Below are positions 31,424 to 40,564 of a stretch of DNA of 45,370 bases, piece by piece (the first letter of the stretch is position 1; every line of letters starts with the position of its first letter). Location: NCBI GenBank assembly GCA_041674705.1, contig JBAYVF010000014.1, positions 1-45,370 of the forward strand. Direction: 5' to 3'. The notes under the pieces were generated by a model, which was not told where the DNA came from, made no database searches, and worked only from the letters and a program-made list of their open reading frames with translations. The translations under genes and the position numbers were made by a program. This stretch comes from Aquincolibacterium sp041674705. Lineage in GTDB: Bacteria > Omnitrophota > Omnitrophia > Omnitrophales > Aquincolibacteriaceae.

Positions 31424-32689
31424 ATGGATAAAATCATTATTCAGGGCGGTTATCGGCTTAAGGGCGAGGTCGATGTTTCCGGATCCAAGAACGCGGTTCT
31501 GCCGATCATGGCAGCCGCGCTTCTTTCCGAGGAAGAATCCGTGATCACGAACGTTCCGTCCCTTTGGGACGTTCACACGATGGTGAAAATTCTTCGTTCG
31601 CTGGGGGCGAAGGCGATCCTTGAGAATGGTTGTTTGAAAGCAAAGCCGGGCAAGAACCTGAAGCCGCTTGCGCCCTACAAGCTTGTGAAGACCATGCGCG
31701 CGTCCGTATGTGTGCTGGGGCCGCTTTTGGCGCGGCTCGGAGAAGCGGAAGTATCGCTTCCGGGGGGATGTGCCATTGGCCCCCGGCCGATCGATCTTCA
31801 TTTGAAAGGCCTGGAAGCGCTGAATGCCGAAATCAATATCGAACACGGTTATGTGAAGATCAAAGCCAAAAAAAAGTTACGCGGGGCGGAGATCTATCTC
31901 GGGGGCGGTTACGGCTCCTCGGTGTTGGCCACGGATAATGTGATGATGGCCGCCACGCTCGCTCAGGGAAGAACCGTAATCGAGAATGCGGCTTGTGAGC
32001 CTGAAGTTGTGGACCTTGCGAGATTCTTAAGGAAGATGGGCGCGAAGATCACAGGCGAGGGTTCGCCCAGGATCGAGATCGAAGGGGTCCGGAGACTCCA
32101 CGGCGCGGAACACCAAGTGATCCCGGACCGGATTGAAGCGGGAACGTTTCTTTACGCCGCGGCGATCACGGGCGGAGATGTCTTGGTCCGGAAAATGGAG
32201 CCGAGCCATCTGAATGCGGTGATCGACAAGCTTCATCAGGCGGGGGTGCGCGTTGACAAGTTCAAAAACTCCGCGCGTGTAAGAAAGAATGGAAGGCTGA
32301 AGCCGGTTGAAATTACAACGCTGCCGTATCCGGCGTTTCCCACGGACCTGCAGGCGCAGGCGATGGCGCTTGCGACGGTCACACCGGGGATCAGCGTGAT
32401 CACAGAAAAGATCTACCCGAATCGTTTTATGCATGTGCCCGAACTCGGCCGTATGGGCGCGAAAGTGTTTTTAGAAGGGCCGAGCGCCATTGTCCACGGC
32501 GTCAAAAAATTGAGCGGAGCGCCGGTCATGGCCTCCGATCTCAGGGCCAGCGCGGCGCTTGTGCTCGCGGGTCTGGTCGCGCAAGGCGCGACAGAAGTTC
32601 AACGCGTGTACCATCTGGACCGGGGTTATGAGAACCTCGAACAGAAGCTTACGTCCCTGGGCGCGGTCATTCGCAGGGAAAAGGAATAA
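31424..32689 (+). CDS. murA: UDP-N-acetylglucosamine 1-carboxyvinyltransferase MurA
   Basis: MurA transfers enolpyruvate to UDP-GlcNAc in the first committed step of peptidoglycan synthesis. GSKNAVLPIMAAAL (20-33) and the catalytic-loop Cys116 in PGGCAIGPRP are present; that Cys is the residue fosfomycin attacks. FPTDLQAQAMAL, RFMHVPELGRMGA and LDRGYENLEQKL complete the pattern. The length, 421 aa, is standard. Its presence shows the cell makes peptidoglycan. Confidence 0.97.
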   Translation: MDKIIIQGGYRLKGEVDVSGSKNAVLPIMAAALLSEEESVITNVPSLWDVHTMVKILRSLGAKAILENGCLKAKPGKNLKPLAPYKLVKTMRASVCVLGPLLARLGEAEVSLPGGCAIGPRPIDLHLKGLEALNAEINIEHGYVKIKAKKKLRGAEIYLGGGYGSSVLATDNVMMAATLAQGRTVIENAACEPEVVDLARFLRKMGAKITGEGSPRIEIEGVRRLHGAEHQVIPDRIEAGTFLYAAAITGGDVLVRKMEPSHLNAVIDKLHQAGVRVDKFKNSARVRKNGRLKPVEITTLPYPAFPTDLQAQAMALATVTPGISVITEKIYPNRFMHVPELGRMGAKVFLEGPSAIVHGVKKLSGAPVMASDLRASAALVLAGLVAQGATEVQRVYHLDRGYENLEQKLTSLGAVIRREKE

Positions 32690-32695
32690 ATTTCA

Positions 32696-32713
32696 AATCT
32701 CAAATTTGAGATT
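32696..32713. repeat. AT-rich palindrome between murA and rpsP
   Basis: AATCTCAAATTTGAGATT is a perfect 18-base palindrome in the 41-base gap between the murA stop and the rpsP GTG, just before the AGGAGG ribosome binding site. It may be an operator or RNA hairpin for the ribosomal-protein block, or a dispersed repeat. There is no T tract. Confidence 0.5.
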
Positions 32714-32730
32714 ATTACAAAGGAGGCAAT

Positions 32731-32994
32731 GTGGCAGTTAAAATAAGAATGAAACGTTTCGGCAGCAAGAATCGTCCTCAGTGGCGCATCGTGGTCAGCG
32801 ACGCGAAGATGCCGCGCGACGGGCGCTTCATTGAGGAGATCGGCTATTATGACGCTCTTCCCAAAGAAGATATTTTCGTCGTGAAGCAGGATCGTCTCGA
32901 CTATTGGGTGAAACAAGGGGCGCAGATGAGCGTGGCCTTGAAGAGCCTGGTGCGGCGCGAGAAGAAAAAGACGAAGACGAAGAAGAGCGCCTGA
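32731..32994 (+). CDS. rpsP: Ribosomal protein bS16
   Basis: This is the small-subunit protein bS16 (87 aa). The start is GTG at 32731, fixed by a strong AAAGGAGG and by the conserved N-terminus MAVKIRMKRFGSKNRPQWRI. A Lys-rich tail ends the protein. In many genomes khpA and rimM lie between rpsP and trmD; here trmD follows directly after 25 bp. Confidence 0.97.
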   Translation: MAVKIRMKRFGSKNRPQWRIVVSDAKMPRDGRFIEEIGYYDALPKEDIFVVKQDRLDYWVKQGAQMSVALKSLVRREKKKTKTKKSA

Positions 32995-33019
32995 ATTTTT
33001 TCCTGATAAGGAAGCATTC

Positions 33020-33691
33020 ATGGCTCTTTTGATCGACATCGTAACGCTCTTCCCCGGATTTTTTAAAAGCCCGCTCGAGGAGTCGCTTTTGGAAAAGGCC
33101 CAAGCGAAGGGGCTCGTGAAGGTCCGGACGCATGACCTTCGCGATTGGACGCATGACCGTCATAAAACAGCGGATGATAAGCCGTTTGGGGGCGGGGCGG
33201 GGATGGTGATGAAACCCGAACCGATCTTCGAATGCGTGGAAGCGATCGGTAAAGGCGCCTGGGTGGTGCTGATGGATCCCCAGGGGGAGCCCATGAGCCA
33301 AACACTGGCTGCGAAGCTCGCCAAGAAAAAACACCTGGTTCTGATCGCGGGGCATTACGAGGGCGTGGATCAGCGCGTGAAAGACCATCTGATCGATCAG
33401 GAAATATCGATGGGCGATTTTATTACGATGGGTGGCGAAGCCCCGGCTCTTTGTCTGATCGAAGCGGTGACAAGGCTTTTACCGGGCGTTCTGGGGAACG
33501 CGGAATCGATCAAGCACGAAAGTTTTCAGACCGGGATGCTGGAGCATCCCCATTACACAAGACCCCGGGAATATCGGGGGTGGGAAGTGCCTGAGGTGCT
33601 CGTATCGGGCGACCATAAGAAATTGGATGCATGGCGGAAAAAATCCGCAGAACAAGTCACAAAGAAAAAACGGCCAGATCTTTTAAAATAA
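33020..33691 (+). CDS. trmD: tRNA (guanine-N1)-methyltransferase TrmD
   Basis: TrmD makes m1G37 in tRNAs and prevents frameshifting. Family motifs are TLFPGFF (9-15), DDKPFGGGAGMVMKPEP (52-68), LIAGHYEGVDQRV, which belongs to the knotted SAM site, and SMGDFITMGGEAPAL. The length is 223 aa. It lies in the usual rpsP-trmD-rplS order, with rimM missing. Confidence 0.97.
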   Translation: MALLIDIVTLFPGFFKSPLEESLLEKAQAKGLVKVRTHDLRDWTHDRHKTADDKPFGGGAGMVMKPEPIFECVEAIGKGAWVVLMDPQGEPMSQTLAAKLAKKKHLVLIAGHYEGVDQRVKDHLIDQEISMGDFITMGGEAPALCLIEAVTRLLPGVLGNAESIKHESFQTGMLEHPHYTRPREYRGWEVPEVLVSGDHKKLDAWRKKSAEQVTKKKRPDLLK

Positions 33692-33713
33692 TTTACACAA
33701 ACGGGGGCATAAA

Positions 33714-34022
33714 ATGAACAAAATGGACATCGTAGAAAAAGAAGCCAAAGCGAAAAAAACGCCGGAATTCCGCGTGGGCGACACTCTTAAAGTGCACGTC
33801 CGCGTTAAAGAAGGCGACAAGACCCGCACCCAGCTCTTCGAGGGTGTCTGCATTCGCAAAAAGGGGAAAGGCGTTCGCGCCAGCTTCACCGTCCTCAAGG
33901 AAAGTTACGGGGACAAGGTCGAGAAGATCTTTCCGCTTCACTCGCCGAACGTGGAAAAGGTTACCGTGAGCGTGAAAGGCAAGGTCCGTCGCGCAAAACT
34001 GTATTACCTGAAAAACCAGTAA
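33714..34022 (+). CDS. rplS: Ribosomal protein bL19
   Basis: bL19 (102 aa) sits at the interface of the ribosomal subunits. Conserved segments are FRVGDTLKVHVRVKEGDKTR, FEGVCIRKKGKGVRASFTV and FPLHSPNVEKV, ending in RRAKLYYLKNQ. It follows trmD by 22 bp. Confidence 0.97.
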   Translation: MNKMDIVEKEAKAKKTPEFRVGDTLKVHVRVKEGDKTRTQLFEGVCIRKKGKGVRASFTVLKESYGDKVEKIFPLHSPNVEKVTVSVKGKVRRAKLYYLKNQ

Positions 34023-34044
34023 CGCTTTTTCAGGCCCCATCCCG

Positions 34045-34749
34045 ATGGAGGTAGCTGTTAAGGCATCTCGGAAGACTCTCCTCCTGGAGAGGCTTCTGGC
34101 TTTTGACCGCGAGGAAACTCCCGGGGCGGGCGGGGGCTGGCTGGCCGGCGTGGATGAAGCTGGGCGCGGCCCTTTAGCGGGCCCGGTTGTCGCGGCGGCA
34201 GTGATCCTCGTGAGGCCTGAGACTCTCGCGGGCATCAACGACTCCAAGAAAATAAGCGCTTCACTGCGTGAAGAGCTTTACGTCCGGATCGCGCGTTCCT
34301 CGATTGTCGGTATTGGTTTTGCGGACGAAAAACAGATCGATGAACTCAATATCTACGAGGCGACACGCCTGGCCATGAAAAAGGCCATCCTGAACCTCCC
34401 CCACACTCCCTCGCGTCTTCTGATCGATGGCCCCATGCGTCTGGACCTTGAACTCGAGCAAAAAGGCGTTATTCATGGTGATGGAAAATCAGCGAGCATT
34501 GCCGCCGCCTCGATCGTGGCCAAGGTCTTTCGTGACCACTGGATGCGAAAACTTCATGACCTTTATCCCGCCTACGGGTTCCATAACCACAAAGGCTACG
34601 GAACGGCCGAGCACATGCAAGCCCTCAAGAAAAAAGGGCCCTCTCCTATCCACCGCCATAGCTTCGCGCCTGTCCGGGAAGCAGCGCTGAGCTTCCATCC
34701 TGAAAAAGAAAATAGGAAAAAGGGCGTCGCCGAGGAAGCGCTTTCGTGA
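34045..34749 (+). CDS. rnhB: Ribonuclease HII
   Basis: RNase HII cuts RNA-DNA hybrids and single ribonucleotides in DNA. The catalytic motif is GVDEAGRGPLAGPVV with Asp37 and Glu38. LIDGPM brings Asp128, and GDGKSASIAAASIVAK adds the following acidic site; NHKGYGT is also typical. The C-terminal about 20 residues are a charged tail. The length is 234 aa. The stop overlaps the yraN start as GTGA. Confidence 0.96.
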   Translation: MEVAVKASRKTLLLERLLAFDREETPGAGGGWLAGVDEAGRGPLAGPVVAAAVILVRPETLAGINDSKKISASLREELYVRIARSSIVGIGFADEKQIDELNIYEATRLAMKKAILNLPHTPSRLLIDGPMRLDLELEQKGVIHGDGKSASIAAASIVAKVFRDHWMRKLHDLYPAYGFHNHKGYGTAEHMQALKKKGPSPIHRHSFAPVREAALSFHPEKENRKKGVAEEALS

Positions 34750-35144
34750 GGCTGACACCTCACCCCGGGCCGTTTCGAGCGACGCTCGGAGAGCGCGGCG
34801 AAATGGCCGCCTGTGCCTTCCTGAAAAAAAACGGGTACGAGATTCACGAAAAGAACTATAAGTGCAAGCTCGGCGAGATCGATGTGATCGCTCGGCGGCG
34901 TGGAAGGCTCGCTTTTATTGAGATCAAGACACGAACCAGCACCCAACGCGGGACCCCCCAAGAGGCCGTGGATCTTCGAAAACAAGAAAAGATCTTCAAG
35001 GTGGCCCAGTGGTATATGAAAGAAAAGAAGCTTGGGGAGATCTTGGTCGCTTTTGACGTGGTCGCGATCCTTTGGAGAGAAGGGCAAACGCCCGAGATTT
35101 GCCTGATCGCAGACGCCTTTCAAGCGCAAGAAAAACACTATTGA
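34746..35144 (+). CDS. yraN: UPF0102 (YraN) family endonuclease-like protein
   Basis: YraN proteins have a Holliday-junction-resolvase-like nuclease fold and unknown function. GERGEMAACAFLKKNGY opens the family region, and the nuclease-type motif GEIDVIA (43-49) with FIEIKTR (57-63) supplies the D...ExK residues. The start is GTG overlapping the rnhB stop. The 132 aa are normal. Adjacent rnhB is a widely conserved partner. Confidence 0.93.
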   Translation: MRLTPHPGPFRATLGERGEMAACAFLKKNGYEIHEKNYKCKLGEIDVIARRRGRLAFIEIKTRTSTQRGTPQEAVDLRKQEKIFKVAQWYMKEKKLGEILVAFDVVAILWREGQTPEICLIADAFQAQEKHY

Positions 35145-35169
35145 TTCTCATTCGTAAAGAGTACAAAAT
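35141..35169 (+). promoter_or_regulatory. Weak promoter candidate upstream of the Omp85-like gene
   Basis: TTGATT (35141-35146) and CAAAAT (35164-35169) lie 17 bases apart in the gap after yraN. Each box matches four of six consensus bases. The change from housekeeping genes to an envelope gene pair makes a promoter here plausible. Confidence 0.3.
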
Positions 35170-35226
35170 AACGGCCGATACTCCTGGAGAACGTTGGAAG
35201 AACCGCTCGCAACGAAACTCGAAGAA

Positions 35227-36552
35227 ATGACCAGAAAAAATAAAAAACTATTTTCTTTTCTCTGCCTTGGATTGTTCGCTTTCGCTTTGATCGCTTACGG
35301 CGAAGAGAAGAAAGCCGATCTTTACGCGCCGGTTTATACAAAACCCCTGACCGCTCAACCCCTCAAAGGCTTTTTTTCTAGAGCCATCGAACTTCCCTTT
35401 AAACTGGCCAAATGGCCCATGGACCAAGGAATCATTTATACCGAAAACCACCGACTGGATAAGAAAACAATATGGCTTTATGAACAAACGCTCAAGCAAG
35501 GGGTGAAACCCCTCTTCGGGTTTACGGATTTGAGCGTGTACCCTTACTTTGGCGCCGAACTCAATCTTTTGGCGCTTGCCAGACAAAAGGAAAAATACCC
35601 GGATTTTTTTGCGACGACCACGCTTCTGTATTGCCCCACCGTTTTTTTCGCGGTTGATTCTGAGATCGGAGCGCAAAGGATTGGCGGAACGGGGTTTCAT
35701 TCCAAGGGCATTGTAAACTATGACCTCGAGCAAAAAGAACCTTTCTATGGCATCGGGCCGAACACCAGCCGGGGCGATGGCACTTCCTATCGAATAGAAA
35801 CGACCCAGGTGGGCGCGCGGGCCGGCTATGAATTCTCGCCCACGATCGATCTCGAAGCCGGTTTTGATTATAAAAAAGTGAACATTTTAAACCGGGCCCA
35901 CGACGGCAAGGGAGATATCCGGACTATTTTCGCAGGGCAGAACATCCCAGGCCTCGGCGGGGATGATCTTTTGGACTATTCCTTGACGCTAGGGCGCGAC
36001 ACGCGTGATAGCAAGGATGATGCGACGAAGGGGAGCTATCAAAAATTTCTTTTCCAGTTTACCGATGGCGTCAATGGCTCTTCGGCGCGTTATCTTAAGT
36101 ACCAGATCGATATGGCGAAATATTTTCGCCTTGCGTCTCCGCGTCGCGTTCTGGTGACGCGCCTCTTTGCGGAACACAACCAAGAGATCGATCATGGGGA
36201 CATTCCTTTTTATAACCTGTCCAAAATGGGCGGTGCCGGAGCAAATACCCGGGACAGTGAAACGGCGCGAGCTTTTGTTTACAACCGCTTCTATGGAGAA
36301 AGCGTTTTGCTTTTGAACTTGGAATACCGTTATACGGTGATGGAATACAAGAAATTCAAATTGAAAACGGCTTTCTTTAACGATCTCGGAGAAGTCTTCG
36401 GGAAGATTCACGAATTCCGGCTGAAGGATCTCCGGGAGTCCTATGGGATCGGTTTTTATCTCAGCTATACCCGGAACACGCTCTTGAATTTTTCAGTAGC
36501 TCACGGCAACGAAGGCACGCGGTTCTATGTTAAGAACAAGCTCGCGTTCTAA
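35227..36552 (+). CDS. Omp85/BamA-like outer-membrane barrel protein without POTRA domains
   Basis: I choose ATG 35227, which gives a signal peptide (MTRKNKKLFSFLCLGLFAFA, cleavage near AYGEE); a TTG at 35194 with GGAG upstream is an alternative that would add 11 residues. The mature 415 or so residues show alternating amphipathic strands and end in KNKLAF, the C-terminal Phe signal of outer-membrane barrels. The GIGPNTSRGDGTSYRIE segment, LTLGRDTRDSKDDATKG and GGAGANTRDSE resemble Omp85 surface-antigen barrels, where a conserved arginine motif plugs the pore. No POTRA repeats fit in the short N-terminal part. It is followed by an exported partner after 10 bp. Confidence 0.78.
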   Translation: MTRKNKKLFSFLCLGLFAFALIAYGEEKKADLYAPVYTKPLTAQPLKGFFSRAIELPFKLAKWPMDQGIIYTENHRLDKKTIWLYEQTLKQGVKPLFGFTDLSVYPYFGAELNLLALARQKEKYPDFFATTTLLYCPTVFFAVDSEIGAQRIGGTGFHSKGIVNYDLEQKEPFYGIGPNTSRGDGTSYRIETTQVGARAGYEFSPTIDLEAGFDYKKVNILNRAHDGKGDIRTIFAGQNIPGLGGDDLLDYSLTLGRDTRDSKDDATKGSYQKFLFQFTDGVNGSSARYLKYQIDMAKYFRLASPRRVLVTRLFAEHNQEIDHGDIPFYNLSKMGGAGANTRDSETARAFVYNRFYGESVLLLNLEYRYTVMEYKKFKLKTAFFNDLGEVFGKIHEFRLKDLRESYGIGFYLSYTRNTLLNFSVAHGNEGTRFYVKNKLAF

Positions 36553-36562
36553 GGGGATACTC

Positions 36563-38215
36563 ATGAGTATTCAACTTAAAAAAACAAAACAAGCGCGTCA
36601 GGCCCTGGCGCTCGCGATCCTGGGGATCGGGGTGTTAGGCCTTGCGGGCACAGTCGCGGCCGGAGAAACAGTGAAATTTAAAGAGAGCGAATCTTCGTTC
36701 TATAGCGATCTTTTCGATCAAAATATTTATAACGAAGGCGTCAACCAGCTGGATCTCGGGCGTTGGGGCAGGAAGCTTTCGAGAAAACCGCTTCCTTCGA
36801 AGAACGTCAACATTTTTGATGAGGTACCGGATTCCGGATTTTTCACGAACCGGCAAGGGCGCGAAAGGCTTTCGCCTGAAGCGCTTGAAAAAGGATACCA
36901 GGAAACCTCGGGGCCTGACCTGAGCAAGCCTTTGCAGGTCACTGCGGGGGAACAGCGGGGGATCTATCCCCGGTTCTGGGTCAAGGACGCACGGGGAGAC
37001 GAATATCTTCTGGAATTCGATCCTCAGGGGAATATGGAGCTTGTGACCGGGTCCGAGATCATTGCCAGCCGGCTTTATTATGCGCTAGGCTATACCGTGC
37101 CGCAATTTACGATCCTCAGGATCAAGCCCGAACAGTTTCAGGTGGCTCCGGGAGCTACGACCTGGGAGGAAACAGGTTTTAAAAAGGCGCTCAGCCAAAA
37201 ACGGTTTGAAGAATACCTGATGGTTCTGCCTCAGAACGCGGAAGGTCTTTATCGGGCTTCGGCGTGCAAGATCATGAAAGGGAATTATCGCGGGATCTTC
37301 AGTTTCGAATCCCGGAGGAAAGATGATCCCGCGGATCTGGTGAATCACCGTGATCGCCGGGAAATACGAACGCTCGGGATCTTTGCTTCCTGGCTCAATC
37401 ACTATGATCTCCGGGAAAGCGACACTCTGGACATATCGGTTGAGGAGAACGGCCAGACCGTTCTGAAGCATTATCTCGCTGATTTTAACGGGGCCCTCGG
37501 GTCGACGCAGGAAGGCCCCAAGGAACCGATGCTGGGCTACGAATACATCATCGATTATGGAGAGACCTCCAAATCGATCCTGGCGCTTGGACTTCGCGAA
37601 AAACCCTGGCAGAAAAAATGGCGCCTGGCGGGGGAAAAGATCCAAGGGTCGCCGGCGGTAGGCTATTTTACCAACGAGCTTTTTGACCCTGCGCGATATA
37701 AAACGCAATTTCCCTATGAATCGTTCCGGCTCGTGACCCATGCCGACGGATTATGGGCCGCAAAACTCTTGATGAGTTTTTCGGACGAAGATATCCGGGC
37801 GATGGTTAAAGCCGGGCAATACAGCGACGCCAAGAATGCAGACACTATCGCCAAGACCCTGATCGAACGCCGCGACCTGATCTCCCGCTATTGGCTTTCT
37901 CGCGCCAACCCCCTCGACGGGTTCTCGTTCTCGGGATGGAAATTGCTTTTCAAGGATTTAGCGGTTGAAAATGGCTTCGCCTCTCAAGAAGGAACCGTCT
38001 ATCTCGCCCAAGTGATGCGCGAAGGGAAGAAGGAAAAAATCGCGCAAACGGAAACGAAAGAGCCCAGTGTTAATATTCAACCGGAATGGATCCCGGAAAA
38101 CGGTGAGGCGAAGATCCTGCTGCGCGTCCGACGCGCCTCTGACAAAAAAACAAGTCCCGCCGTTACCGTCCTTTTGAATGCCAAAGGCATTCAGGGGATC
38201 CGGCACGAAGATTAG
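36563..38215 (+). CDS. Exported protein with atypical-kinase-like motifs, paired with the Omp85-like barrel
   Basis: The start is ATG 36563 with AAGGGGA immediately upstream. A signal peptide covers about 1-34 (LALAILGIGVLGLAGTVAAG). The protein (550 aa) has motifs recalling HipA/FAM20-type kinase folds: EFDPQGNMELVTGSEIIAS (151-169), NHRDRREIRTLGIFASWLNH (261-280), YDLRESDTLD and YLADFNGALGS (304-314), which resembles a DFG segment. The glycine of DFG is Asn here, and the Lys I would expect before FDP is Glu, so activity is doubtful. I know similar uncharacterised proteins next to outer-membrane barrels in other phyla. An envelope role is likely; the kinase reading is inference. Confidence 0.5.
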   Translation: MSIQLKKTKQARQALALAILGIGVLGLAGTVAAGETVKFKESESSFYSDLFDQNIYNEGVNQLDLGRWGRKLSRKPLPSKNVNIFDEVPDSGFFTNRQGRERLSPEALEKGYQETSGPDLSKPLQVTAGEQRGIYPRFWVKDARGDEYLLEFDPQGNMELVTGSEIIASRLYYALGYTVPQFTILRIKPEQFQVAPGATTWEETGFKKALSQKRFEEYLMVLPQNAEGLYRASACKIMKGNYRGIFSFESRRKDDPADLVNHRDRREIRTLGIFASWLNHYDLRESDTLDISVEENGQTVLKHYLADFNGALGSTQEGPKEPMLGYEYIIDYGETSKSILALGLREKPWQKKWRLAGEKIQGSPAVGYFTNELFDPARYKTQFPYESFRLVTHADGLWAAKLLMSFSDEDIRAMVKAGQYSDAKNADTIAKTLIERRDLISRYWLSRANPLDGFSFSGWKLLFKDLAVENGFASQEGTVYLAQVMREGKKEKIAQTETKEPSVNIQPEWIPENGEAKILLRVRRASDKKTSPAVTVLLNAKGIQGIRHED

Positions 38216-38272
38216 ACGCCACTCCTGTTACTGAATCCCGCTGAATGAGAACAACCTCCTTAAGGGAGGCGG

Positions 38273-40561
38273 CTACCTGGAGGGTTTTGGCTGTTCCAGA
38301 GGAAGCGTGAAGGAAAAGGAGCTGCCTTTTTTGTATTCCGACTCTATGTCGATCTTGCCGTGATGCCGTTCCACGATCATCTTGGAGATGGCAAGCCCCA
38401 ACCCCGTGCCGCCCGGCGCAACGAGCTTAGCGGATTCAAGCTGGCCGAATTTCCTGAAGAGCTTGGGGACATCTTTTTGCTGAATGCCGATCCCCGTGTC
38501 CTTCACGGAAATCTTTACCCCGGAGGAGGTGGCGGAGGATGCGACCGTGATCTCACCCTGGAGCGTGAACTTGATGGCGTTTTGTAAAAAATTTGTGAGG
38601 ACCTGGACGATTTTGTCGCGATCCAGCTCCACTTCCGGGAGGTCCTTTTGAAGCGCCAGCTTTAACAAAAGGTTCTTATTCTCCATGAGGGGACGCATGG
38701 ACGCTCCCGTCTCTTCAATGATCCGGGTCAGGTTTTCCTTTTTCATATGGAATTCGATCACGCCGGCCTCAAGCTTGTGGAAGGCAAGCACGTCATTGAC
38801 CAGGCGCACCAGCCGGTCAACGCAACGCTTCGAGATATTCAACACTTCTTTCTGCTCGGGAGTGATCTCGCCAGTAAGCCCCTCCAACACGATGCTCAAA
38901 CCTTCTTTCACCGAATGGATCGGGGTGCGGAGCTCGTGGGAGACCATCTGGATCAGCTCCGCCTTGATCTCGAGAGATTCCTGGTATTTGTGTTCCGTTA
39001 CATCTTTTGCGAAACAATAGTAGCCGAAAAAATCCCCATTTTTATCGAGGATCCTGGCTACAGAGCAATACTGGTAAAAGATCGAGCCGTCTTTACGGAT
39101 GGCCTTGATCTCGGCCTCGGCTTTTCCGGTCTGTTTCATTTTCTCGAACGCTTTTTGGACTTTTTCGTGATCTTCCGGACAAACCATGATCAGCCGGTTC
39201 AGGCCGATGATCTCCTGCGGGTCGTAGCCCATCATGGCCGCATACACCTTGTTCGCATAAACGAATTTCATGTTGGCATCAAGCTTGGCGATTCCGTCGA
39301 GGGCATTTTCCATGGCGAGCGAAAGCTCGCGCAGCTGCGACTCAGCCTGGATCTTTTCGGTAATATCCTCCGAGATTCCGAGCAGATAGACGGATTTTCC
39401 CTGAGGATCCAGGATCGGGATCTTTTTGGTGTGAAGGATACGCAGCCCCTTTTTTTTCGTATGGATTGTTTCTTCCTGGATCTCCAGAAGTGTTTGAGAG
39501 CGAAGGGCCTCCCGATCCTTTTCGATAAAAAAAACCGCTTCTTTTTTCGGAAAAAAACAAAAATCATTTTTTCCAAGAAACTCTTCACGCTTGTACCCCA
39601 AAAGCTCTTCTCCCGCGCGGTTGAAACGAATAAAGCGGAGTTCTTCCGCGTCTTTGATGAAGAGCATGTTCGGGATGTTCTCAATAATGGAATCCAGAAA
39701 AGCGTTCGATTGGCGGAGCTCCTTTTCAGCGCGAATGCGCTCATCGATCTGCTTACGCAGCTCTTCGTTGCTCATAGCAAGTTGCCGGGCGTTCTCTTCG
39801 AGTTCCGCGGTTCTTTCCGAGACTTTGACCTCAAGCGCCTCGTTCATGTTTTCCAGCTGCCGGAGGAAAACACCGAGCTTGCGAAGCGTCGGCAGAAAGA
39901 CCCACAAACCGATCAGGCCCAGGAATAAAAGGTTGAAGGAAAAAAGACCTTGTTCAAGATGTTTAAGGACGGTGATCTTGGCTGCGGTGATCGTTTGGAA
40001 TCTTTCAATCGTGACGCGCAACGAGTTAAGGACCCGATCGCTTTTTCCCCGGAAGGTCAGAAGGTGAAGATTGTCCGGCCGAACCTTGATTGGGGAGCCC
40101 ATAAGGAATTTCTTTAACGCGGAAAAATACTCTTCCAATTCCTGGTTTAGCGGAGAAGAAGATGAAGAATACAGCTCGCGGAGAGTGGAGATGAGCTCCA
40201 GCGGAAGGCGTGTTTTTTCTGAAACAATATCGTTAGAAGTCGTGCCAAAGACAAGCATAGAGGCAAGTTCTTCGTGAGCGTTAAGACGGAGGGTTTTCCT
40301 CTCTTCTACGTCCATCGATTGCGCATAAGCTTCCGAAAAGAAGGTTGCTTTTTGGACCCGGTGGTACTGGACTTCCAGGAAGCTTATGATCGTTGCTCCG
40401 CGTTCGACGTGGCGGATCTGTTGATTCATGATAAAAAAATTCCCGATGGCAAAGGCGGCGAGAAAAATAAAGGAAAACAGAAATTTCAAGCTAGTAGCAT
40501 AAAGAAAAGGATCTGATTTTTTCTTGCGGGTTGGAAGGCTTGCGCTGTCTTTTTTCTGCAT
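38273..40561 (-). CDS. Membrane-bound PAS sensor histidine kinase
   Basis: The protein (762 aa) has a first membrane helix at about 24-46, an outside sensor region of some 160 residues (47-203), a second helix at about 205-227, and a long coiled coil (235-285). Two PAS domains follow (about 286-405, and 412-525 with MGYDPQEIIGL). The HisKA box is MVSHELRTPIHS with phospho-accepting His542. The ATPase has the N box (N657-N661), DTGIG (688-692) and GGTGLGL (717-723), so it looks active. The outside signal is unknown. It starts three bases after the REC-GGDEF-EAL gene and closes the operon. Between it and the convergent gene at 38215 lies only a weak CCTCC/GGAGG hairpin. Confidence 0.93.
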   Translation of the reverse strand: MQKKDSASLPTRKKKSDPFLYATSLKFLFSFIFLAAFAIGNFFIMNQQIRHVERGATIISFLEVQYHRVQKATFFSEAYAQSMDVEERKTLRLNAHEELASMLVFGTTSNDIVSEKTRLPLELISTLRELYSSSSSPLNQELEEYFSALKKFLMGSPIKVRPDNLHLLTFRGKSDRVLNSLRVTIERFQTITAAKITVLKHLEQGLFSFNLLFLGLIGLWVFLPTLRKLGVFLRQLENMNEALEVKVSERTAELEENARQLAMSNEELRKQIDERIRAEKELRQSNAFLDSIIENIPNMLFIKDAEELRFIRFNRAGEELLGYKREEFLGKNDFCFFPKKEAVFFIEKDREALRSQTLLEIQEETIHTKKKGLRILHTKKIPILDPQGKSVYLLGISEDITEKIQAESQLRELSLAMENALDGIAKLDANMKFVYANKVYAAMMGYDPQEIIGLNRLIMVCPEDHEKVQKAFEKMKQTGKAEAEIKAIRKDGSIFYQYCSVARILDKNGDFFGYYCFAKDVTEHKYQESLEIKAELIQMVSHELRTPIHSVKEGLSIVLEGLTGEITPEQKEVLNISKRCVDRLVRLVNDVLAFHKLEAGVIEFHMKKENLTRIIEETGASMRPLMENKNLLLKLALQKDLPEVELDRDKIVQVLTNFLQNAIKFTLQGEITVASSATSSGVKISVKDTGIGIQQKDVPKLFRKFGQLESAKLVAPGGTGLGLAISKMIVERHHGKIDIESEYKKGSSFSFTLPLEQPKPSR

Positions 40562-40564
40562 GAT

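Noticed and set aside
38255..38269. CCTCC-TTAAG-GGAGG hairpin between convergent genes as a bidirectional terminator
   Set aside because: The stem is about five pairs and no T tract lies on either side, so termination cannot be claimed.
38747..39928. A 393-codon plus-strand open frame inside the histidine kinase gene
   Set aside because: It is antisense to clear PAS and coiled-coil coding sequence and rich in improbable residues; it is a shadow.
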